DNA of 64,000 nucleotides from Candidatus Methylomirabilis sp. (GCA_020722725.1 DYKG01000013.1:1-64000); one strand, 5' to 3'. Shown: positions 7,710-17,021, counted from the stretch's first letter. Numbers and translations are program-made. The notes: generated by a model from the letters alone, not told the origin.

Positions 7710-9173
7710 ATGGAAAGCGAGAACCGTTACTTTTCAGCAATTCTTCGCCTGGTAGTGGCAATGGGGCTTTTGCATCTTTTCATGGCCCTGTATCTCGATC
7801 TTACCCCCGATGAAGGCTATTATTGGGAATTGTCACGGCGCCTCGACTGGTCTTACTACGATCATCCGCCAATGGTTGCCTGTATTATCGCTTTTTTCCG
7901 GCTTCTGCTTGGTGATACCCACCTCGCAATCCGCCTGCCATCCATTCTCACCAGTGCCATTGGCAGTTTGATACTTTTTCAGATTGGTCGTGAGTTTCTT
8001 GGTAACCCCAGAGTTGGTTTCATTGCCGCTTTTCTTTTCAACCTTACTCCAGCTGGAGTGGCGATTGGTTTTATTACCACGCCCGATACCCCTCTGGCGC
8101 TTTTCTGGCTGACCGGCATGTATTCTTTTCTTAAAGCAATCAACAGCGAATCGGATTTCTGGTGGGCACTCACCGGTATTTCGCTTGGCTTCGGGGCAAT
8201 GAGTAAATATAACATGATTTTTTTCGTGCCTGCCGTGGCATTGACCGTTATTGCTTTTCCCCGCTACCGCCATCTGATGCTTGCCAGAAGATATTGGCTT
8301 ATGGTTGGTCTTGCCGGCCTGGGAACCCTGCCTGTTCTCTACTGGAACCACTCCCACGACTGGATTTCATTCAAATTTCAATTTGACCATGGTTTGAAAC
8401 CAAATGCTCGCGGACTGTTCAGGAATCTCGGAGATTTTCTTGGCGGCCAGCTGGGAACCATTGGTCTAACCCTTTTTCCTGTCTTGTGGTTCGCTGCATT
8501 GAAATATGCCAGGGCTACCCTTTCACGCCTCGATGAAGTCAGGTTTTTTCTCGTCTGGCTCGCGCTGCCGAAAATGTCATTTTTTGTTTATACCGGCATG
8601 AAGTCAAAGGTCGAGGCCAACTGGCCTCAGATTGCCTATCTTTCCGCCATGCTTCTGGTTGCCGAATGGATCTGCGCCGGCGAAGGTGCGCGGCGGCGCA
8701 ACTGGGTCATTGCCCCTTCTGCTTTTCCTGCTTTTCTCGTGGTGATTCAGAGCCTTACTTTCATCATTCCGCTGCCGCCCAACTCAGATATTTCAACGCG
8801 CCTGCACGGCTGGCGCAAAATGGGTGAAGTGGTGCAGCGCTTCGATGCCGATACCGGCTATAAGGCCGTTTTTGTCGGACAGGGAGCGCCTCTGGCCACT
8901 TTAGTCGGGTTTTACGGTAAAATCCCATCTGAGCGACTTGCCGAGATTCATGGCGGCGGCAACTTTCAATTCTGGTGGCAGAACCGCGAACTGCCGGCTG
9001 GCAGCGAAGTGGTATATGTCGATGATGATAAATTTTCTGAAGCCATGAATTTTGCCCGGTTTTTTACCGCTTCTGAATCAGTTAAAATACCGGTAACTTA
9101 TGCCGGCAGGCATATTCGTAATATGAACTTTACCAGGCTTTCCAATCTAAATTCAAATTTAAAATTTAAATAA
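7710..9173 (+). CDS. GT39-family membrane glycosyltransferase (ArnT/PMT-like)
   Basis: A 487-residue integral membrane protein with about ten hydrophobic segments. The first periplasmic loop carries the family signature LTPDEGYYWELSRRLDW and DHPPMVA; its Asp-Glu pair matches the catalytic acidic residues of ArnT/PMT enzymes, which move a sugar from a polyprenyl-phosphate donor to lipid or protein acceptors on the outer face of the membrane. The last 120 residues form a soluble domain. It is followed after 13 nt by a GT9 glycosyltransferase, probably in one operon for envelope glycan assembly. Acceptor and sugar are unknown. An SD-like AGGA lies 7 nt before the ATG, and the extended -10 promoter supports this start. 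Confidence 0.85.
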   Translation: MESENRYFSAILRLVVAMGLLHLFMALYLDLTPDEGYYWELSRRLDWSYYDHPPMVACIIAFFRLLLGDTHLAIRLPSILTSAIGSLILFQIGREFLGNPRVGFIAAFLFNLTPAGVAIGFITTPDTPLALFWLTGMYSFLKAINSESDFWWALTGISLGFGAMSKYNMIFFVPAVALTVIAFPRYRHLMLARRYWLMVGLAGLGTLPVLYWNHSHDWISFKFQFDHGLKPNARGLFRNLGDFLGGQLGTIGLTLFPVLWFAALKYARATLSRLDEVRFFLVWLALPKMSFFVYTGMKSKVEANWPQIAYLSAMLLVAEWICAGEGARRRNWVIAPSAFPAFLVVIQSLTFIIPLPPNSDISTRLHGWRKMGEVVQRFDADTGYKAVFVGQGAPLATLVGFYGKIPSERLAEIHGGGNFQFWWQNRELPAGSEVVYVDDDKFSEAMNFARFFTASESVKIPVTYAGRHIRNMNFTRLSNLNSNLKFK

Positions 9174-9186
9174 ACAGGTATTTAAA

Positions 9187-10422
9187 ATGCATCCTGATGT
9201 CATGCGAAAAATTGACGCCCTGGTCGGGCCGCCGATCTGCTTTGTTCTTTCATTGCGCCGCCGTATTCTCGACCTTATCATGCCACGCTGTCGAGGCCCC
9301 CTGAAGAATGTTAAAAAAATTCTCATGGTTAAGCCCGCCGAAATGGGCAGTACCGTTTTGACGTATTCGATGCTGAAGCGGGCGCAGCAGCTCTGGCCCG
9401 ATGTCGAATTTCATTTTCTGGTTTTTGCCGAAAACACGGCGGTCGTAGAAATGCTTGGGTTGGTTCCTCAAGCCAATATTCACAAGCTTCGCACCGCAGA
9501 TTTCAAAACCTTTGCTTCTGACTGTATTTCTCAGCTGCTAAAATTGCGGAGCTTAAGATTTGATGTGGCGATCGATCTCGAATTTTTTTCGCGGGCCTCG
9601 GCCATTCTCGCCGAACTCAGTGGTGCCCGGTCAACCTGCGGATTTTCACGTTTCACCATGGAAGGCCTCTATAAGGGCAGCTTTTTTACCCACGCGGTTC
9701 AATATAACCCCCACATACATACCGCCCAGACTTTTTACAGCATGATCGAAGCTCTGATTCAACCTGCCGGCCAGATACCTCTGGTGAAAGCTGCGGTTCC
9801 CCGGCTTGAACAGCTTGAGCTGCCGAAATTGCTGACCAACGATTCAGAGCAGCATGAAGTCGTTGATCTGATGACTCAGGTTAACCACCGGGTGCGCCAG
9901 GCTGCCAGACTGATTATTATTAATGCCAATTCAAGTGAACTGGTGCCGCTGCGGCGCTGGCCCATCGAGAATTTCATCGAGCTGGGCAAAATGCTTCTGC
10001 ATAAATATGATTGTTTTATCGTGCTGACCGGAGTAACCGCTGAAAGAGAAGAGTCAGAGCGGGTTGCCGCTGCTCTCGGCGAAGAAAGGGTCGTTAACCT
10101 GGTTGGCAAAACCTCATTGCGCCAGCTGCTGGTTCTTTATTCGGTCTGCGATTTGATGATAACCAATGACAGTGGCCCGTCTCACTTTGCCTCAATCACC
10201 GACCTGGCAGTAATTACCCTTTTTGGGCCCGAGACTCCCGCACTGTATTGTGCTCTTGGCAAAAACCGCGTGTCTTTGACCAGCGAACTTGCCTGTTCTC
10301 CATGTGTCAGCTCGTATAATCACCGCGCCACTGTTTGCAACGATAACCAATGTATGAAGCGGCTCAAGGTTCAGACCGTTTTTGCGGCCTGCGAAAAATT
10401 ACTGGAAATGGATGGTAAATAA
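9187..10422 (+). CDS. glycosyltransferase family 9 (ADP-heptose:LPS heptosyltransferase-like)
   Basis: This 411-residue GT-B fold enzyme has a conserved N-terminal start (KKILMVKPAEMGSTVLTYSMLKRA, about residues 43-65) and the GT9 donor-binding region: ADP-sugar site ANSSELVPLRRWP (about 246-258), then LTGVTAER, and MITNDSGPSHFAS with LFGPETP near residue 330. Heptosyltransferases add L-glycero-D-manno-heptose to the LPS inner core in the cytosol, but GT9 members vary in donor. The first 40 residues extend beyond the usual start. The late cysteines (CSPC, CNDNQC) are a common GT9 feature. It lies between the GT39 gene and the DJ-1 gene, whose ATG is only 1 nt past its stop. Confidence 0.85.
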   Translation: MHPDVMRKIDALVGPPICFVLSLRRRILDLIMPRCRGPLKNVKKILMVKPAEMGSTVLTYSMLKRAQQLWPDVEFHFLVFAENTAVVEMLGLVPQANIHKLRTADFKTFASDCISQLLKLRSLRFDVAIDLEFFSRASAILAELSGARSTCGFSRFTMEGLYKGSFFTHAVQYNPHIHTAQTFYSMIEALIQPAGQIPLVKAAVPRLEQLELPKLLTNDSEQHEVVDLMTQVNHRVRQAARLIIINANSSELVPLRRWPIENFIELGKMLLHKYDCFIVLTGVTAEREESERVAAALGEERVVNLVGKTSLRQLLVLYSVCDLMITNDSGPSHFASITDLAVITLFGPETPALYCALGKNRVSLTSELACSPCVSSYNHRATVCNDNQCMKRLKVQTVFAACEKLLEMDGK

Positions 10423-10423
10423 A

Positions 10424-10981
10424 ATGATCAGAAAAGTTGCTGTTTTTATGGCTCCTGGCTTCGAAGAAATGGAACTCACCATCACCGTCGATATTTTACG
10501 TCGTGCCGAAATTGACGTAAAAACCGTCTCTCTCGCCACTGGCACCGACCCGGTAAAAGGGTCGCGGGGCATTCACATGCTGCCCGATTTGAGCTGCAAA
10601 AATTTTGATGTCAATGATTATGATATGATCGTCTTGCCCGGAGGCCTCGAAGGAACCCGGAATCTTGGCCAGAGCGAAATGGTTATTAAAGCCGTTCAGC
10701 AGGCCCACAAGACGGGAAAATTCGTTGCCGCGATCTGTGCCGCCCCCGCCGTTCTGGTTAAAGCCGGTATTGCCGCCGGGCGCTGTCTGACTTCGCATCC
10801 CGCTGCCCGCGATCACATGTCGGGTGTTAAATACAGCGAAGAGCGGGTCGTTTGCGATGAAAAGATTATTACTTCGCGAGCGGCGGGAACCACCTTCGAA
10901 TTCGCCTTTGCCCTGATGCGCGAACTGCTCGGCGAACAGGCGGTAGAGAAAGTTAACCCCGGCGTTCTGGCAAAAATTTAA
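10424..10981 (+). CDS. DJ-1/PfpI family protein (YajL/ThiJ-like)
   Basis: The 185-residue protein matches DJ-1 family length and motifs. GFEEME carries the conserved Glu (Glu14 or 15), DMIVLPGG precedes the central turn, and the nucleophile elbow AAICAAPAVL holds Cys105, equivalent to the redox-active Cys of DJ-1 and YajL. It ends with TSRAAGTTFEFAFAL, also family-typical. Members act as chaperones, glyoxalases or debated protein/nucleotide deglycases in the cytosol. The ATG at 10424 lies 1 nt beyond the stop of the GT9 gene, so translation is probably coupled. An in-frame start further upstream lies inside the previous gene and was rejected. Confidence 0.9.
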   Translation: MIRKVAVFMAPGFEEMELTITVDILRRAEIDVKTVSLATGTDPVKGSRGIHMLPDLSCKNFDVNDYDMIVLPGGLEGTRNLGQSEMVIKAVQQAHKTGKFVAAICAAPAVLVKAGIAAGRCLTSHPAARDHMSGVKYSEERVVCDEKIITSRAAGTTFEFAFALMRELLGEQAVEKVNPGVLAKI

Positions 10982-10990
10982 ACGATTTTT

Positions 10991-11269
10991 TTAATGCGCC
11001 GGTGGCGCGTCGCCGGGTCTTTCAAATTTATCGTTCAAGACCAGATTGATAAACCTGGCATTCAGTGAATCGCCAAGATATTCGTTCAGAAATTTTCCTG
11101 CCGCGACCAGGTTTTCATGGCCAGGCACCTTGACATCTTTGCCGCAGAGAGAACAAAACAGCTGGCCAGCCTTCTCTTGAACCACGACGTGGCTTGTTTT
11201 AATGACGTTATGGCAGTTTGCGCATTCGATAGTGAAGTAAAAAACCAGTTGATCAATTCTGTCGAGCAT
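10991..11269 (-). CDS. small zinc-ribbon protein, unknown function
   Basis: A 92-residue protein with two CxxC pairs: CANC near residue 16 and CSLC near residue 39, separated by a beta hairpin (VIKTSHVVV...QLFC). This is the arrangement of a treble-clef or zinc-ribbon metal site. The remaining 50 residues are predicted helical, with a Pro/Ala-rich tail. I recognise no family; nucleic-acid or protein binding would be usual for such folds. It has a near-consensus promoter (TTGACA, 18 nt, TATAAA) and an AAGGA ribosome site, so it is likely expressed on its own. It is divergent from yjbQ and convergent with the DJ-1 gene. Confidence 0.65.
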   Translation of the reverse strand: MLDRIDQLVFYFTIECANCHNVIKTSHVVVQEKAGQLFCSLCGKDVKVPGHENLVAAGKFLNEYLGDSLNARFINLVLNDKFERPGDAPPAH

Positions 11270-11307
11270 TTTTGCTGATCCTTATTTTGTGACTTGCTTG
11301 AGCGATA

Positions 11308-11337
11308 TTTATAATCCCTTGTGTTGATCATTGTCAA
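11308..11337 (-). promoter_or_regulatory. sigma-70-type promoter of the zinc-ribbon gene
   Basis: On the minus strand a perfect TTGACA (11332-11337) is followed after 18 nt by TATAAA (11308-11313). The start codon lies about 32 nt beyond the expected transcription start. It is back to back with the yjbQ promoter. Confidence 0.65.
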
Positions 11338-11356
11338 TACAGCTCTGTCAAGAAAA

Positions 11357-11386
11357 TTGTATTTTCCCGGCCAACCGTGTTACAAT
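11357..11386 (+). promoter_or_regulatory. sigma-70-type promoter of the yjbQ gene
   Basis: TTGTAT (11357-11362), an 18-nt spacer, then TACAAT (11381-11386), about 30 nt before the ATG at 11423. Confidence 0.55.
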
Positions 11387-11422
11387 ACGGATTGTTATAT
11401 TCAAATGTAATTAAAATAGGTC

Positions 11423-11854
11423 ATGGAGCAATTGCAAGTGAAAAGTTTTCGGCGTGAGTTGTGGTTTGAATTAGATAATCGGCGCGGGCTGGTGAATATA
11501 ACTTCCCAGGTTCAGCAGGCTCTTGGCGAGAGCGGCATCAAAGAAGGCCTGGTTTTGGTAAATGCCATGCATATCACTTCCAGCGTTTTTATTAATGATG
11601 ATGAAAGTGGTTTGCACAACGATTTTGAGGTCTGGCTCGAAAAGCTGGCCCCTGAAAAACCCTATTCTCAATATCGGCATAACGGCTCTGAAAACAATGC
11701 TGATGCCCATCTTAAAAGAACTATCATGGGCCGCGAAGTTGTTGTTGCGGTAACTGAAGGCAAACTTGATTTTGGCCCCTGGGAACAAATTTTTTACGGA
11801 GAATTTGACGGGAAAAGACGTAAGAGAGTTTTGATTAAAATAATTGGCGAGTAA
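11423..11854 (+). CDS. yjbQ: YjbQ/UPF0047 family protein (secondary thiamine-phosphate synthase-like)
   Basis: This 143-residue protein has the UPF0047 layout: strand-rich N-terminus ([12 protein letters not shown]), [16 protein letters not shown], then [21 protein letters not shown] and the C-terminal [24 protein letters not shown]. The His and Asn residues of the central motif form the conserved putative active site. Family members have weak thiamine-phosphate synthase activity when overexpressed, but their physiological role is unsettled. A thiamine transporter gene lies 10 kb upstream, too far to be an operon link. The gene has its own promoter and is followed after 38 nt by a lipoprotein gene. 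Confidence 0.9.
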   Translation: MEQLQVKSFRRELWFELDNRRGLVNITSQVQQALGESGIKEGLVLVNAMHITSSVFINDDESGLHNDFEVWLEKLAPEKPYSQYRHNGSENNADAHLKRTIMGREVVVAVTEGKLDFGPWEQIFYGEFDGKRRKRVLIKIIGE

Positions 11855-11892
11855 GCCGAAACAACTGTCAACTTTGCCGGTTGGGAGGAAAA

Positions 11893-12558
11893 ATGCCTGC
11901 TAGAAGTTTTGTTTTAATTTTTGCTCTATTGCTTCTGCCGCTAGTTTTTGGCTGCTCAGGTGGCGGCGGAAGTTCTTCCACGGGCGGTGAAACCCTTGAC
12001 TCAACCCCGGATGCGGCGGTAAAAGAGCTTTTTAACAGCTGGAAAACCAGTAACTCTTTTCGCTATGACAGCCAGGGCAAAATTCTTGCCCAGGAATCAA
12101 CTACAGGCACCGTCGGCTATGTCACCTTCAGAGACTTGCAAGGTACCGAATGGCTTTTCCGGGTTGATAAGGTCGAATACCTTTCTGACAGTTTGGCTAC
12201 CGTATTTACCAGCTATTATTATTCGGGTTCTCCGCAATTCGGCGGTTTGAAAGTTAACTTTTGTATGATTAAAGACCAGGGAACTTGGTTTCTTGAATCG
12301 ATGGAAGTAATTGAAGTTCCGGCGGTTGTCGTTACCGGAACCGGTATCAATGGCGCAATTACTGATAAAGTTACCAATTTGCCGGTATCTGGTGCCCGAG
12401 TCGAGGCATATAACATCTCGAACCAGCTGGCAGGCTACAGCGTAACTGATTCCAGTGGTTATTACGAAATTACAGATTTGATGCCGGGTACATATTATCT
12501 GGTTGTGTCAAGGGCAGGATATGCGCCTTATACGATCAGCGGCGTTGTGGTTCGTTAG
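11893..12558 (+). CDS. small lipoprotein with C-terminal carboxypeptidase-regulatory-like domain
   Basis: A 221-residue predicted lipoprotein: signal peptide with lipobox VFGC, then a Gly/Ser linker (CSGGGGSSS). Residues about 40-145 form an NTF2-like or beta-rich region (DAAVKELFNSW..., YVTFRDLQGTEWLFRVDKVEYL, WFLESMEVIEV). Residues about 150-221 are a CarboxypepD_reg-like module (GAITDKVTNLPVSGARVEAY, SGYYEITDLMPGTYYLVVS). It is probably an outer-membrane or periplasmic structural protein; no catalytic residues were seen. The ATG at 11893 follows GGGAGG by 4-5 nt. The next gene, 26 nt downstream, encodes a very large lipoprotein with the same type of C-terminal module, suggesting a co-expressed pair. 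Confidence 0.7.
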   Translation: MPARSFVLIFALLLLPLVFGCSGGGGSSSTGGETLDSTPDAAVKELFNSWKTSNSFRYDSQGKILAQESTTGTVGYVTFRDLQGTEWLFRVDKVEYLSDSLATVFTSYYYSGSPQFGGLKVNFCMIKDQGTWFLESMEVIEVPAVVVTGTGINGAITDKVTNLPVSGARVEAYNISNQLAGYSVTDSSGYYEITDLMPGTYYLVVSRAGYAPYTISGVVVR

Positions 12559-12584
12559 GATTTAAGGGTTAGAGGAGTAACAAG

Positions 12585-15500
12585 GTGAACAGAAAAATTT
12601 TGGCTTATGTGTTCTTTGTTCTGGTCGTTGGTTTGATCGCGGTTGGTTGTGGCGGCGGCGGCGGTGGAGGCGGCAGTGCCGTTAACCCGGTTGCAGTACC
12701 CGTCAACACCGGCTCAGTAGCCAATTTAACCGGCGTTGTCAGTTTCGAGAACGTTCCGCTGGCCAACGCCAAAGTTTTTCTTTACCCTTCCGCCAGCGCT
12801 TACATGGGCGGCATTGCACAGCTAAGCTCGGTTAAAGCCAATGTGATTGCCCAGACTTTGAATAACGACGGCAGTTATTCTACCTTTACCGATGGGCAGG
12901 GCCGTTACAACTTCACTGCGGTTCCGGTCGGTAACTACACTTTGATCGCCGCCAAAGACCAGAATCATCAGTTTGCCAGAACCAACGTTATTCTTGGCGC
13001 CGTGACCCGGCTTGACGCCCAGCTCACCCCGACCGGATCAGTGACCGGCGTCGTTCAGATCGTTAATAACAGCGTTACCGAAAACGTTTCAGGAGCCATC
13101 GTTTATCTCGACGGCACTTCGTATGTAGCTGTTTCTGCCCTCGACGGCAAATTCACCATTGCCAACGTGCCGGCAAATCAGGATTTTTCTTTGAAAGTCA
13201 TCTCTTCCCGCGGCGTGCCAACCACTTCGCCTTCTGTCACCATAACTCCGGGTTCTACCCAGAATGCCGGAACCATTCTTCTTTCAGCCCCAAACGTAGT
13301 TACCTCCACAGTTAGCGGCCAGGTTTCAATTTCTGGCGTCACTTCGCCCGACACCCGCCTTGCCGGTCACATGATTTTATTGACCGCTGCCAATCAGCCT
13401 CCATTAATCAATATGACCGACGATGCCGGGTCTTTTGCTTTTATCGTTAAAACTGCTGGCAACTATCGCGTAACGCCTATTCCTGAAGAATACGACTCAG
13501 TACCTCTCAACCAGGATGTTAACGTTATTCCTGGCCAGAATGTGGCCCTTTCTCAGGTTTTTGCCCTGCAGGCTGAGCCGGTTCTGACTCTATATATGGT
13601 AGGAGGCAGCCTGCATAAAACCGCCAAAGCCTTTGATGAAGTTGACGAGGGTGGGGTGCCCCTGACCCTAACCGATACCGCCAGCGGAAAAACCTATGCA
13701 GCGGTAACGAACCCTGCCGGAGGCTACAACTTCGAAGTTCCCGCCGGCGAATACGAACTCGCAGTTGGCGGCGGCTATTCTTTCGAAACCCCTCTGACTC
13801 CCAATCCTTTCACCGTATCCGCTTCTCTTTCAATTGCCGCTTTCGGCATTGCCCCTACTGCTGATGTCATTCTGGTGCATGGTTACATCACCAAAGTCGC
13901 TAAAGCTTTCAATGAAGCCAACGATGGCGGCGTGCCTCTGACTCTTACTTCCACCGCCGCATCCGGAATCACCTATCCCGCCGTTTCAGGCCCCGATGGC
14001 TCATTTGCCTTCTATGTCCCGGCCGGCGACTATTATTTCTCTGTCGGCGGCGGTTATCAATTCGTTACTGATCCATTGGCCGGCAGTCCTTTAACGGTAT
14101 CAGGGACTTATGCTTTTGCCAATACCATTGACTTGAGGCCAACCGAGATACCTTATGTGCTGGTTCGGGGCAAGGTTTCCAAATTAGTTTTCGCTCTCAA
14201 TGAAAGTGACCAGGGCGGCGTGAACCTTACGCTTACCGCCACTGACGCATCTGGAAGAATTTATTCGGCAATAACCGACGAAGTTGGATCTTTTGCCTTT
14301 ATGGTTCCTCCAGGGCAATACGACCTCTCGGTTTCCGGGCTTTATCGTCTTCAGAACAACCCATTTCCTGGTAACCCGATTAACATTATCCCGGGCTTTT
14401 CTTTTCCCAACACGATCAATGTGGTTCCAACCAGGGTTGAATGGCATGTAACCGGGGTGGTTTCTAAAGATGCAAAAGCATTTGGCGAAACCGACGAAGC
14501 CGGGGTAAACCTTACTCTTACTTCTCAAGCTACCAATGTATCTTATTCAGCTATTTCAGATAGTCTTGGCCAATTCTCATTTGTCGTGCCGCCGGGCAAC
14601 TATGACTTTGCCGTTGGCGGCGGCTATAAATTCAAAAATGCATTTGTAAACCCCCTTGTAGTGAACAACAATATTTCTTTTGGCACTGCCTTTGTTGTTG
14701 TTCCCTCCAACGGCGTTTTCTTCAACGTTACCGGTACTGTTCAGAAATCGCCCAAACTGCCCGGTGAGACCGATGAATCCGGCGTAGTGGTTCAATTAAA
14801 ATCAAACGATGACAATGCCCCGATTCTTGAAACCCTGACCAGTGCCAATGGATCTTTCCGCTTCCAGGTGCCCGCTCAGACCTATAACCTAAGAGTGACT
14901 GGTTCGTATCGGCTTTCGACCACGGTGGCCCCTGGAACTGTTACGACCGACTTCGACTTTGGAACCCTGGTCGTAAACCCATCATCCATGCCGGATGCCA
15001 GAATTTTCGGTTCGATTAGCCCGGCAAATCAGGCCGAATCTTATGAAATTCGCCTATGGGATGATCATAATGCCAGATACGTCAGAACCATTAATACCGT
15101 GTCTGGTGCCGATGAATATTCGTTTAACGATGTCCCTCCGGGAGATTACCGGGTATTTGTAATACCGGTCAATCATGGATTCTTCGCCGAATCGCCCGTA
15201 ATCAACCTGTTGGCAGGTGATTCTTTGGCGCAAAATTTAACCGTTTCAAATGTGGCTCCGATTATTACAGCCCACTCATTCAGCGGTATCAATCTGCTTG
15301 ACCTGACTGGAAATCGATTTCAGGCCACTTCGGCAGACCCTGCTGACACTCAGGTCTTCGTCGATGGCAATCAGATGGATCGCCCTTCAGGAACAAATCC
15401 TTCTCCTGATACCCAGGATCGTGCCGACCTGAGCAACGTCACCCCCGGCAAGCACACGGCCGTTTTAAAGAAAAAATGGACCATGGCTGCAACCGGGCAT

Positions 15501-16916
15501 GATTTTATCCTTTCCAGCAACGAAATCAGTGTTGACAAACCCATTGGCCAGCCAACCAACCTTGTCTGGCGCGAGGTCAAAGATACCAAAATCAACGTGA
15601 CCTGGGAAAACGCCCCGTTTACCCAGGTCACCGAAGTCGAGATCTGGGATGTTTTGTCTGCCACCCGGGTTGCAACCGACACCGTTACCGATAAATTTTA
15701 CGAATTCACCGGCCTGAATCCATCAACCAGCTATGAAGTAAGACTGCGCAACCGCGCCGGAACCGTGGTTTCTCAGCCCCTTACCGGCACCAACAGCACA
15801 AAATCAACAGCAGCATATCAGGTTCAGACCATTTCACTGGTTGATTCGGATAATCTGCTCAATCAGGGAATAGCTCTGGATTTCGTGGCAGCAGAAGGCA
15901 AATTCTTCGTGGCTCACACCCAATCAACTGACCTCTATATCACTGGCTACTCTGCCGATGGAACTGCCTCCCAGAGTCAGTCGGTTTCTGTCTCTACTTC
16001 GGCCCCGTTTTTTACCGATGTAAGTATGGTTTATGGCGGTGGTCTGCTGTTTATTTGCTACAGAAATTCAACTCAAATTGTTGAAATTCGATCGTTCAAT
16101 ACCAACCTTATGCCACAAAATTCAGTAGCCATGCCTGGTACTAGTTCTGAAACACAGATGATCTATGCAGGTTCAAAATTGTTTATCGTCTGCTCAGCTT
16201 ATTCTAACGACACCAACAGCCAGCATAATCTCTACGAAATAACTGCACCGGCAACTCTTTCCGGGGTGCAGTCCATTGGAAGTATTAATACCTCTCTAAG
16301 CGATAGTCTGGGCTATTTGGCAATGGTTGCCGCCGATGAATCAACCAACAGTCTCTTTTTTGTTTCTCCATATACTTATGTTTCGCAGAACGATTCTTTT
16401 CTTATTAAAAGATATGATTTGGATAACCCTCTTTCAACATTTTCTGATTTGAGCGTTGTTCCCAGCAATAATGTCGGTTATGGTGTCGCGGTTCACCAAT
16501 TTAAAGCCGGTGGTGGAAGAATAATGCTGCGTTGTGGTAGTGACCAAAGTGACACTTGGTTAAACAGGCTTTATTTTATAGATCAGAGAACCGGTTCGGC
16601 ATTTTTGAAAACTGCCGATGGTGATGTTTCTCCATTCAATGGCAGAGGTGAATATGTCGTTGATTCAAAGTCAAGAATATGGATGGGCGAAATCAATCCT
16701 GCCGGACGGTATTTTATTCAGACAGCTGTGGATGGTTTGGTAAGTCAATCAAACAAAATCCCCGGTGCCTTTGTTGAAACCTATTCCTTCGGGAATTACC
16801 CTTTCCCCGATCCTGCAAACTATATTGAGCTTGATCCGGTAACCAACTCGATGAACTTCCTGTATCGTGATTCTGGCGGAGGTTTGTCTGTCTTCCAGTT
16901 CTCATCGGATTATTGA
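12585..16916 (+). CDS. giant lipoprotein (1443 aa) with five tandem repeats, FN3 and propeller-like region
   Basis: The GTG start at 12585 follows AGAGGAG. The signal peptide ends in lipobox AVGC, followed by a run of eight glycines. Residues 45-330 hold carboxypeptidase-regulatory-like modules (LTGVVSFENVPLANAKVFL; TGVVQIVNNSVTENVSGAIVYL). Residues 336-803 contain five tandem repeats of 92-96 aa, each with VxGxVxK, KAFxExDxGGVxLTLT, GxFxFxVPxGxYxFxVGGGYxF. Then comes an IPT/TIG-like module, a fibronectin-III domain (about 985-1065, NLVWREVKDTKINVTWEN) and a 370-residue beta-propeller-like C-terminus. It looks like an anchored surface adhesin or scaffold. Cargo, ligand and export route are unknown. 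Confidence 0.8.
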   Translation: MNRKILAYVFFVLVVGLIAVGCGGGGGGGGSAVNPVAVPVNTGSVANLTGVVSFENVPLANAKVFLYPSASAYMGGIAQLSSVKANVIAQTLNNDGSYSTFTDGQGRYNFTAVPVGNYTLIAAKDQNHQFARTNVILGAVTRLDAQLTPTGSVTGVVQIVNNSVTENVSGAIVYLDGTSYVAVSALDGKFTIANVPANQDFSLKVISSRGVPTTSPSVTITPGSTQNAGTILLSAPNVVTSTVSGQVSISGVTSPDTRLAGHMILLTAANQPPLINMTDDAGSFAFIVKTAGNYRVTPIPEEYDSVPLNQDVNVIPGQNVALSQVFALQAEPVLTLYMVGGSLHKTAKAFDEVDEGGVPLTLTDTASGKTYAAVTNPAGGYNFEVPAGEYELAVGGGYSFETPLTPNPFTVSASLSIAAFGIAPTADVILVHGYITKVAKAFNEANDGGVPLTLTSTAASGITYPAVSGPDGSFAFYVPAGDYYFSVGGGYQFVTDPLAGSPLTVSGTYAFANTIDLRPTEIPYVLVRGKVSKLVFALNESDQGGVNLTLTATDASGRIYSAITDEVGSFAFMVPPGQYDLSVSGLYRLQNNPFPGNPINIIPGFSFPNTINVVPTRVEWHVTGVVSKDAKAFGETDEAGVNLTLTSQATNVSYSAISDSLGQFSFVVPPGNYDFAVGGGYKFKNAFVNPLVVNNNISFGTAFVVVPSNGVFFNVTGTVQKSPKLPGETDESGVVVQLKSNDDNAPILETLTSANGSFRFQVPAQTYNLRVTGSYRLSTTVAPGTVTTDFDFGTLVVNPSSMPDARIFGSISPANQAESYEIRLWDDHNARYVRTINTVSGADEYSFNDVPPGDYRVFVIPVNHGFFAESPVINLLAGDSLAQNLTVSNVAPIITAHSFSGINLLDLTGNRFQATSADPADTQVFVDGNQMDRPSGTNPSPDTQDRADLSNVTPGKHTAVLKKKWTMAATGHDFILSSNEISVDKPIGQPTNLVWREVKDTKINVTWENAPFTQVTEVEIWDVLSATRVATDTVTDKFYEFTGLNPSTSYEVRLRNRAGTVVSQPLTGTNSTKSTAAYQVQTISLVDSDNLLNQGIALDFVAAEGKFFVAHTQSTDLYITGYSADGTASQSQSVSVSTSAPFFTDVSMVYGGGLLFICYRNSTQIVEIRSFNTNLMPQNSVAMPGTSSETQMIYAGSKLFIVCSAYSNDTNSQHNLYEITAPATLSGVQSIGSINTSLSDSLGYLAMVAADESTNSLFFVSPYTYVSQNDSFLIKRYDLDNPLSTFSDLSVVPSNNVGYGVAVHQFKAGGGRIMLRCGSDQSDTWLNRLYFIDQRTGSAFLKTADGDVSPFNGRGEYVVDSKSRIWMGEINPAGRYFIQTAVDGLVSQSNKIPGAFVETYSFGNYPFPDPANYIELDPVTNSMNFLYRDSGGGLSVFQFSSDY
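13590..14996 (+). repeat. five in-frame tandem repeats of about 280 bp
   Basis: Five consecutive coding units of roughly 276-288 bp encode the module with KAFxExDxGGVxLTLT and VPxGxYxFxVGGGY. Units 1-4 are the most alike; unit 5 is more divergent (KLPGETDESGVVVQL). Such in-frame units can change copy number by recombination. Confidence 0.75.
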
Positions 16917-16942
16917 TCTCTGCGTTTGACAAACAGCCAGCC

Positions 16943-16966
16943 TCCCTGCATCGCAGGGGGGGGGGG
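16943..16966 (+). repeat. GC hairpin fused to an 11-G homopolymer
   Basis: CCCTGC (16944-16949) pairs with GCAGGG (16953-16958) around a 3-nt loop, and the right arm runs into a G11 tract (16956-16966). It follows the stop of the giant lipoprotein gene and lies 18 nt upstream of a possible -35 box for the next gene. G11 tracts are length-unstable. Confidence 0.6.
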
Positions 16967-16984
16967 TCCTGAATGATTTTAAAA

Positions 16985-17013
16985 TTGCTTTTTATGCAAA
17001 TCTGGCATAGATT
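16985..17013 (+). promoter_or_regulatory. candidate promoter placing the start codon at the transcript 5' end
   Basis: TTGCTT (16985-16990), a 17-nt spacer, then TAGATT (17008-17013). Transcription would begin around 17019-17021, directly at the ATG at 17022, which also lacks an SD. A leaderless mRNA is possible. Confidence 0.4.
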
Positions 17014-17021
17014 ATTGCATT

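Noticed and set aside
12645-12675. Gly-codon run after the lipobox of the giant lipoprotein as a phase-variable tract
   Set aside because: The glycine codons are mixed GGC/GGA/GGT, not a homopolymer; it encodes an ordinary flexible linker.
13590-14996. CRISPR-like array because of regular repeats
   Set aside because: The repeats are about 280 bp, in frame and coding, without short spacers.
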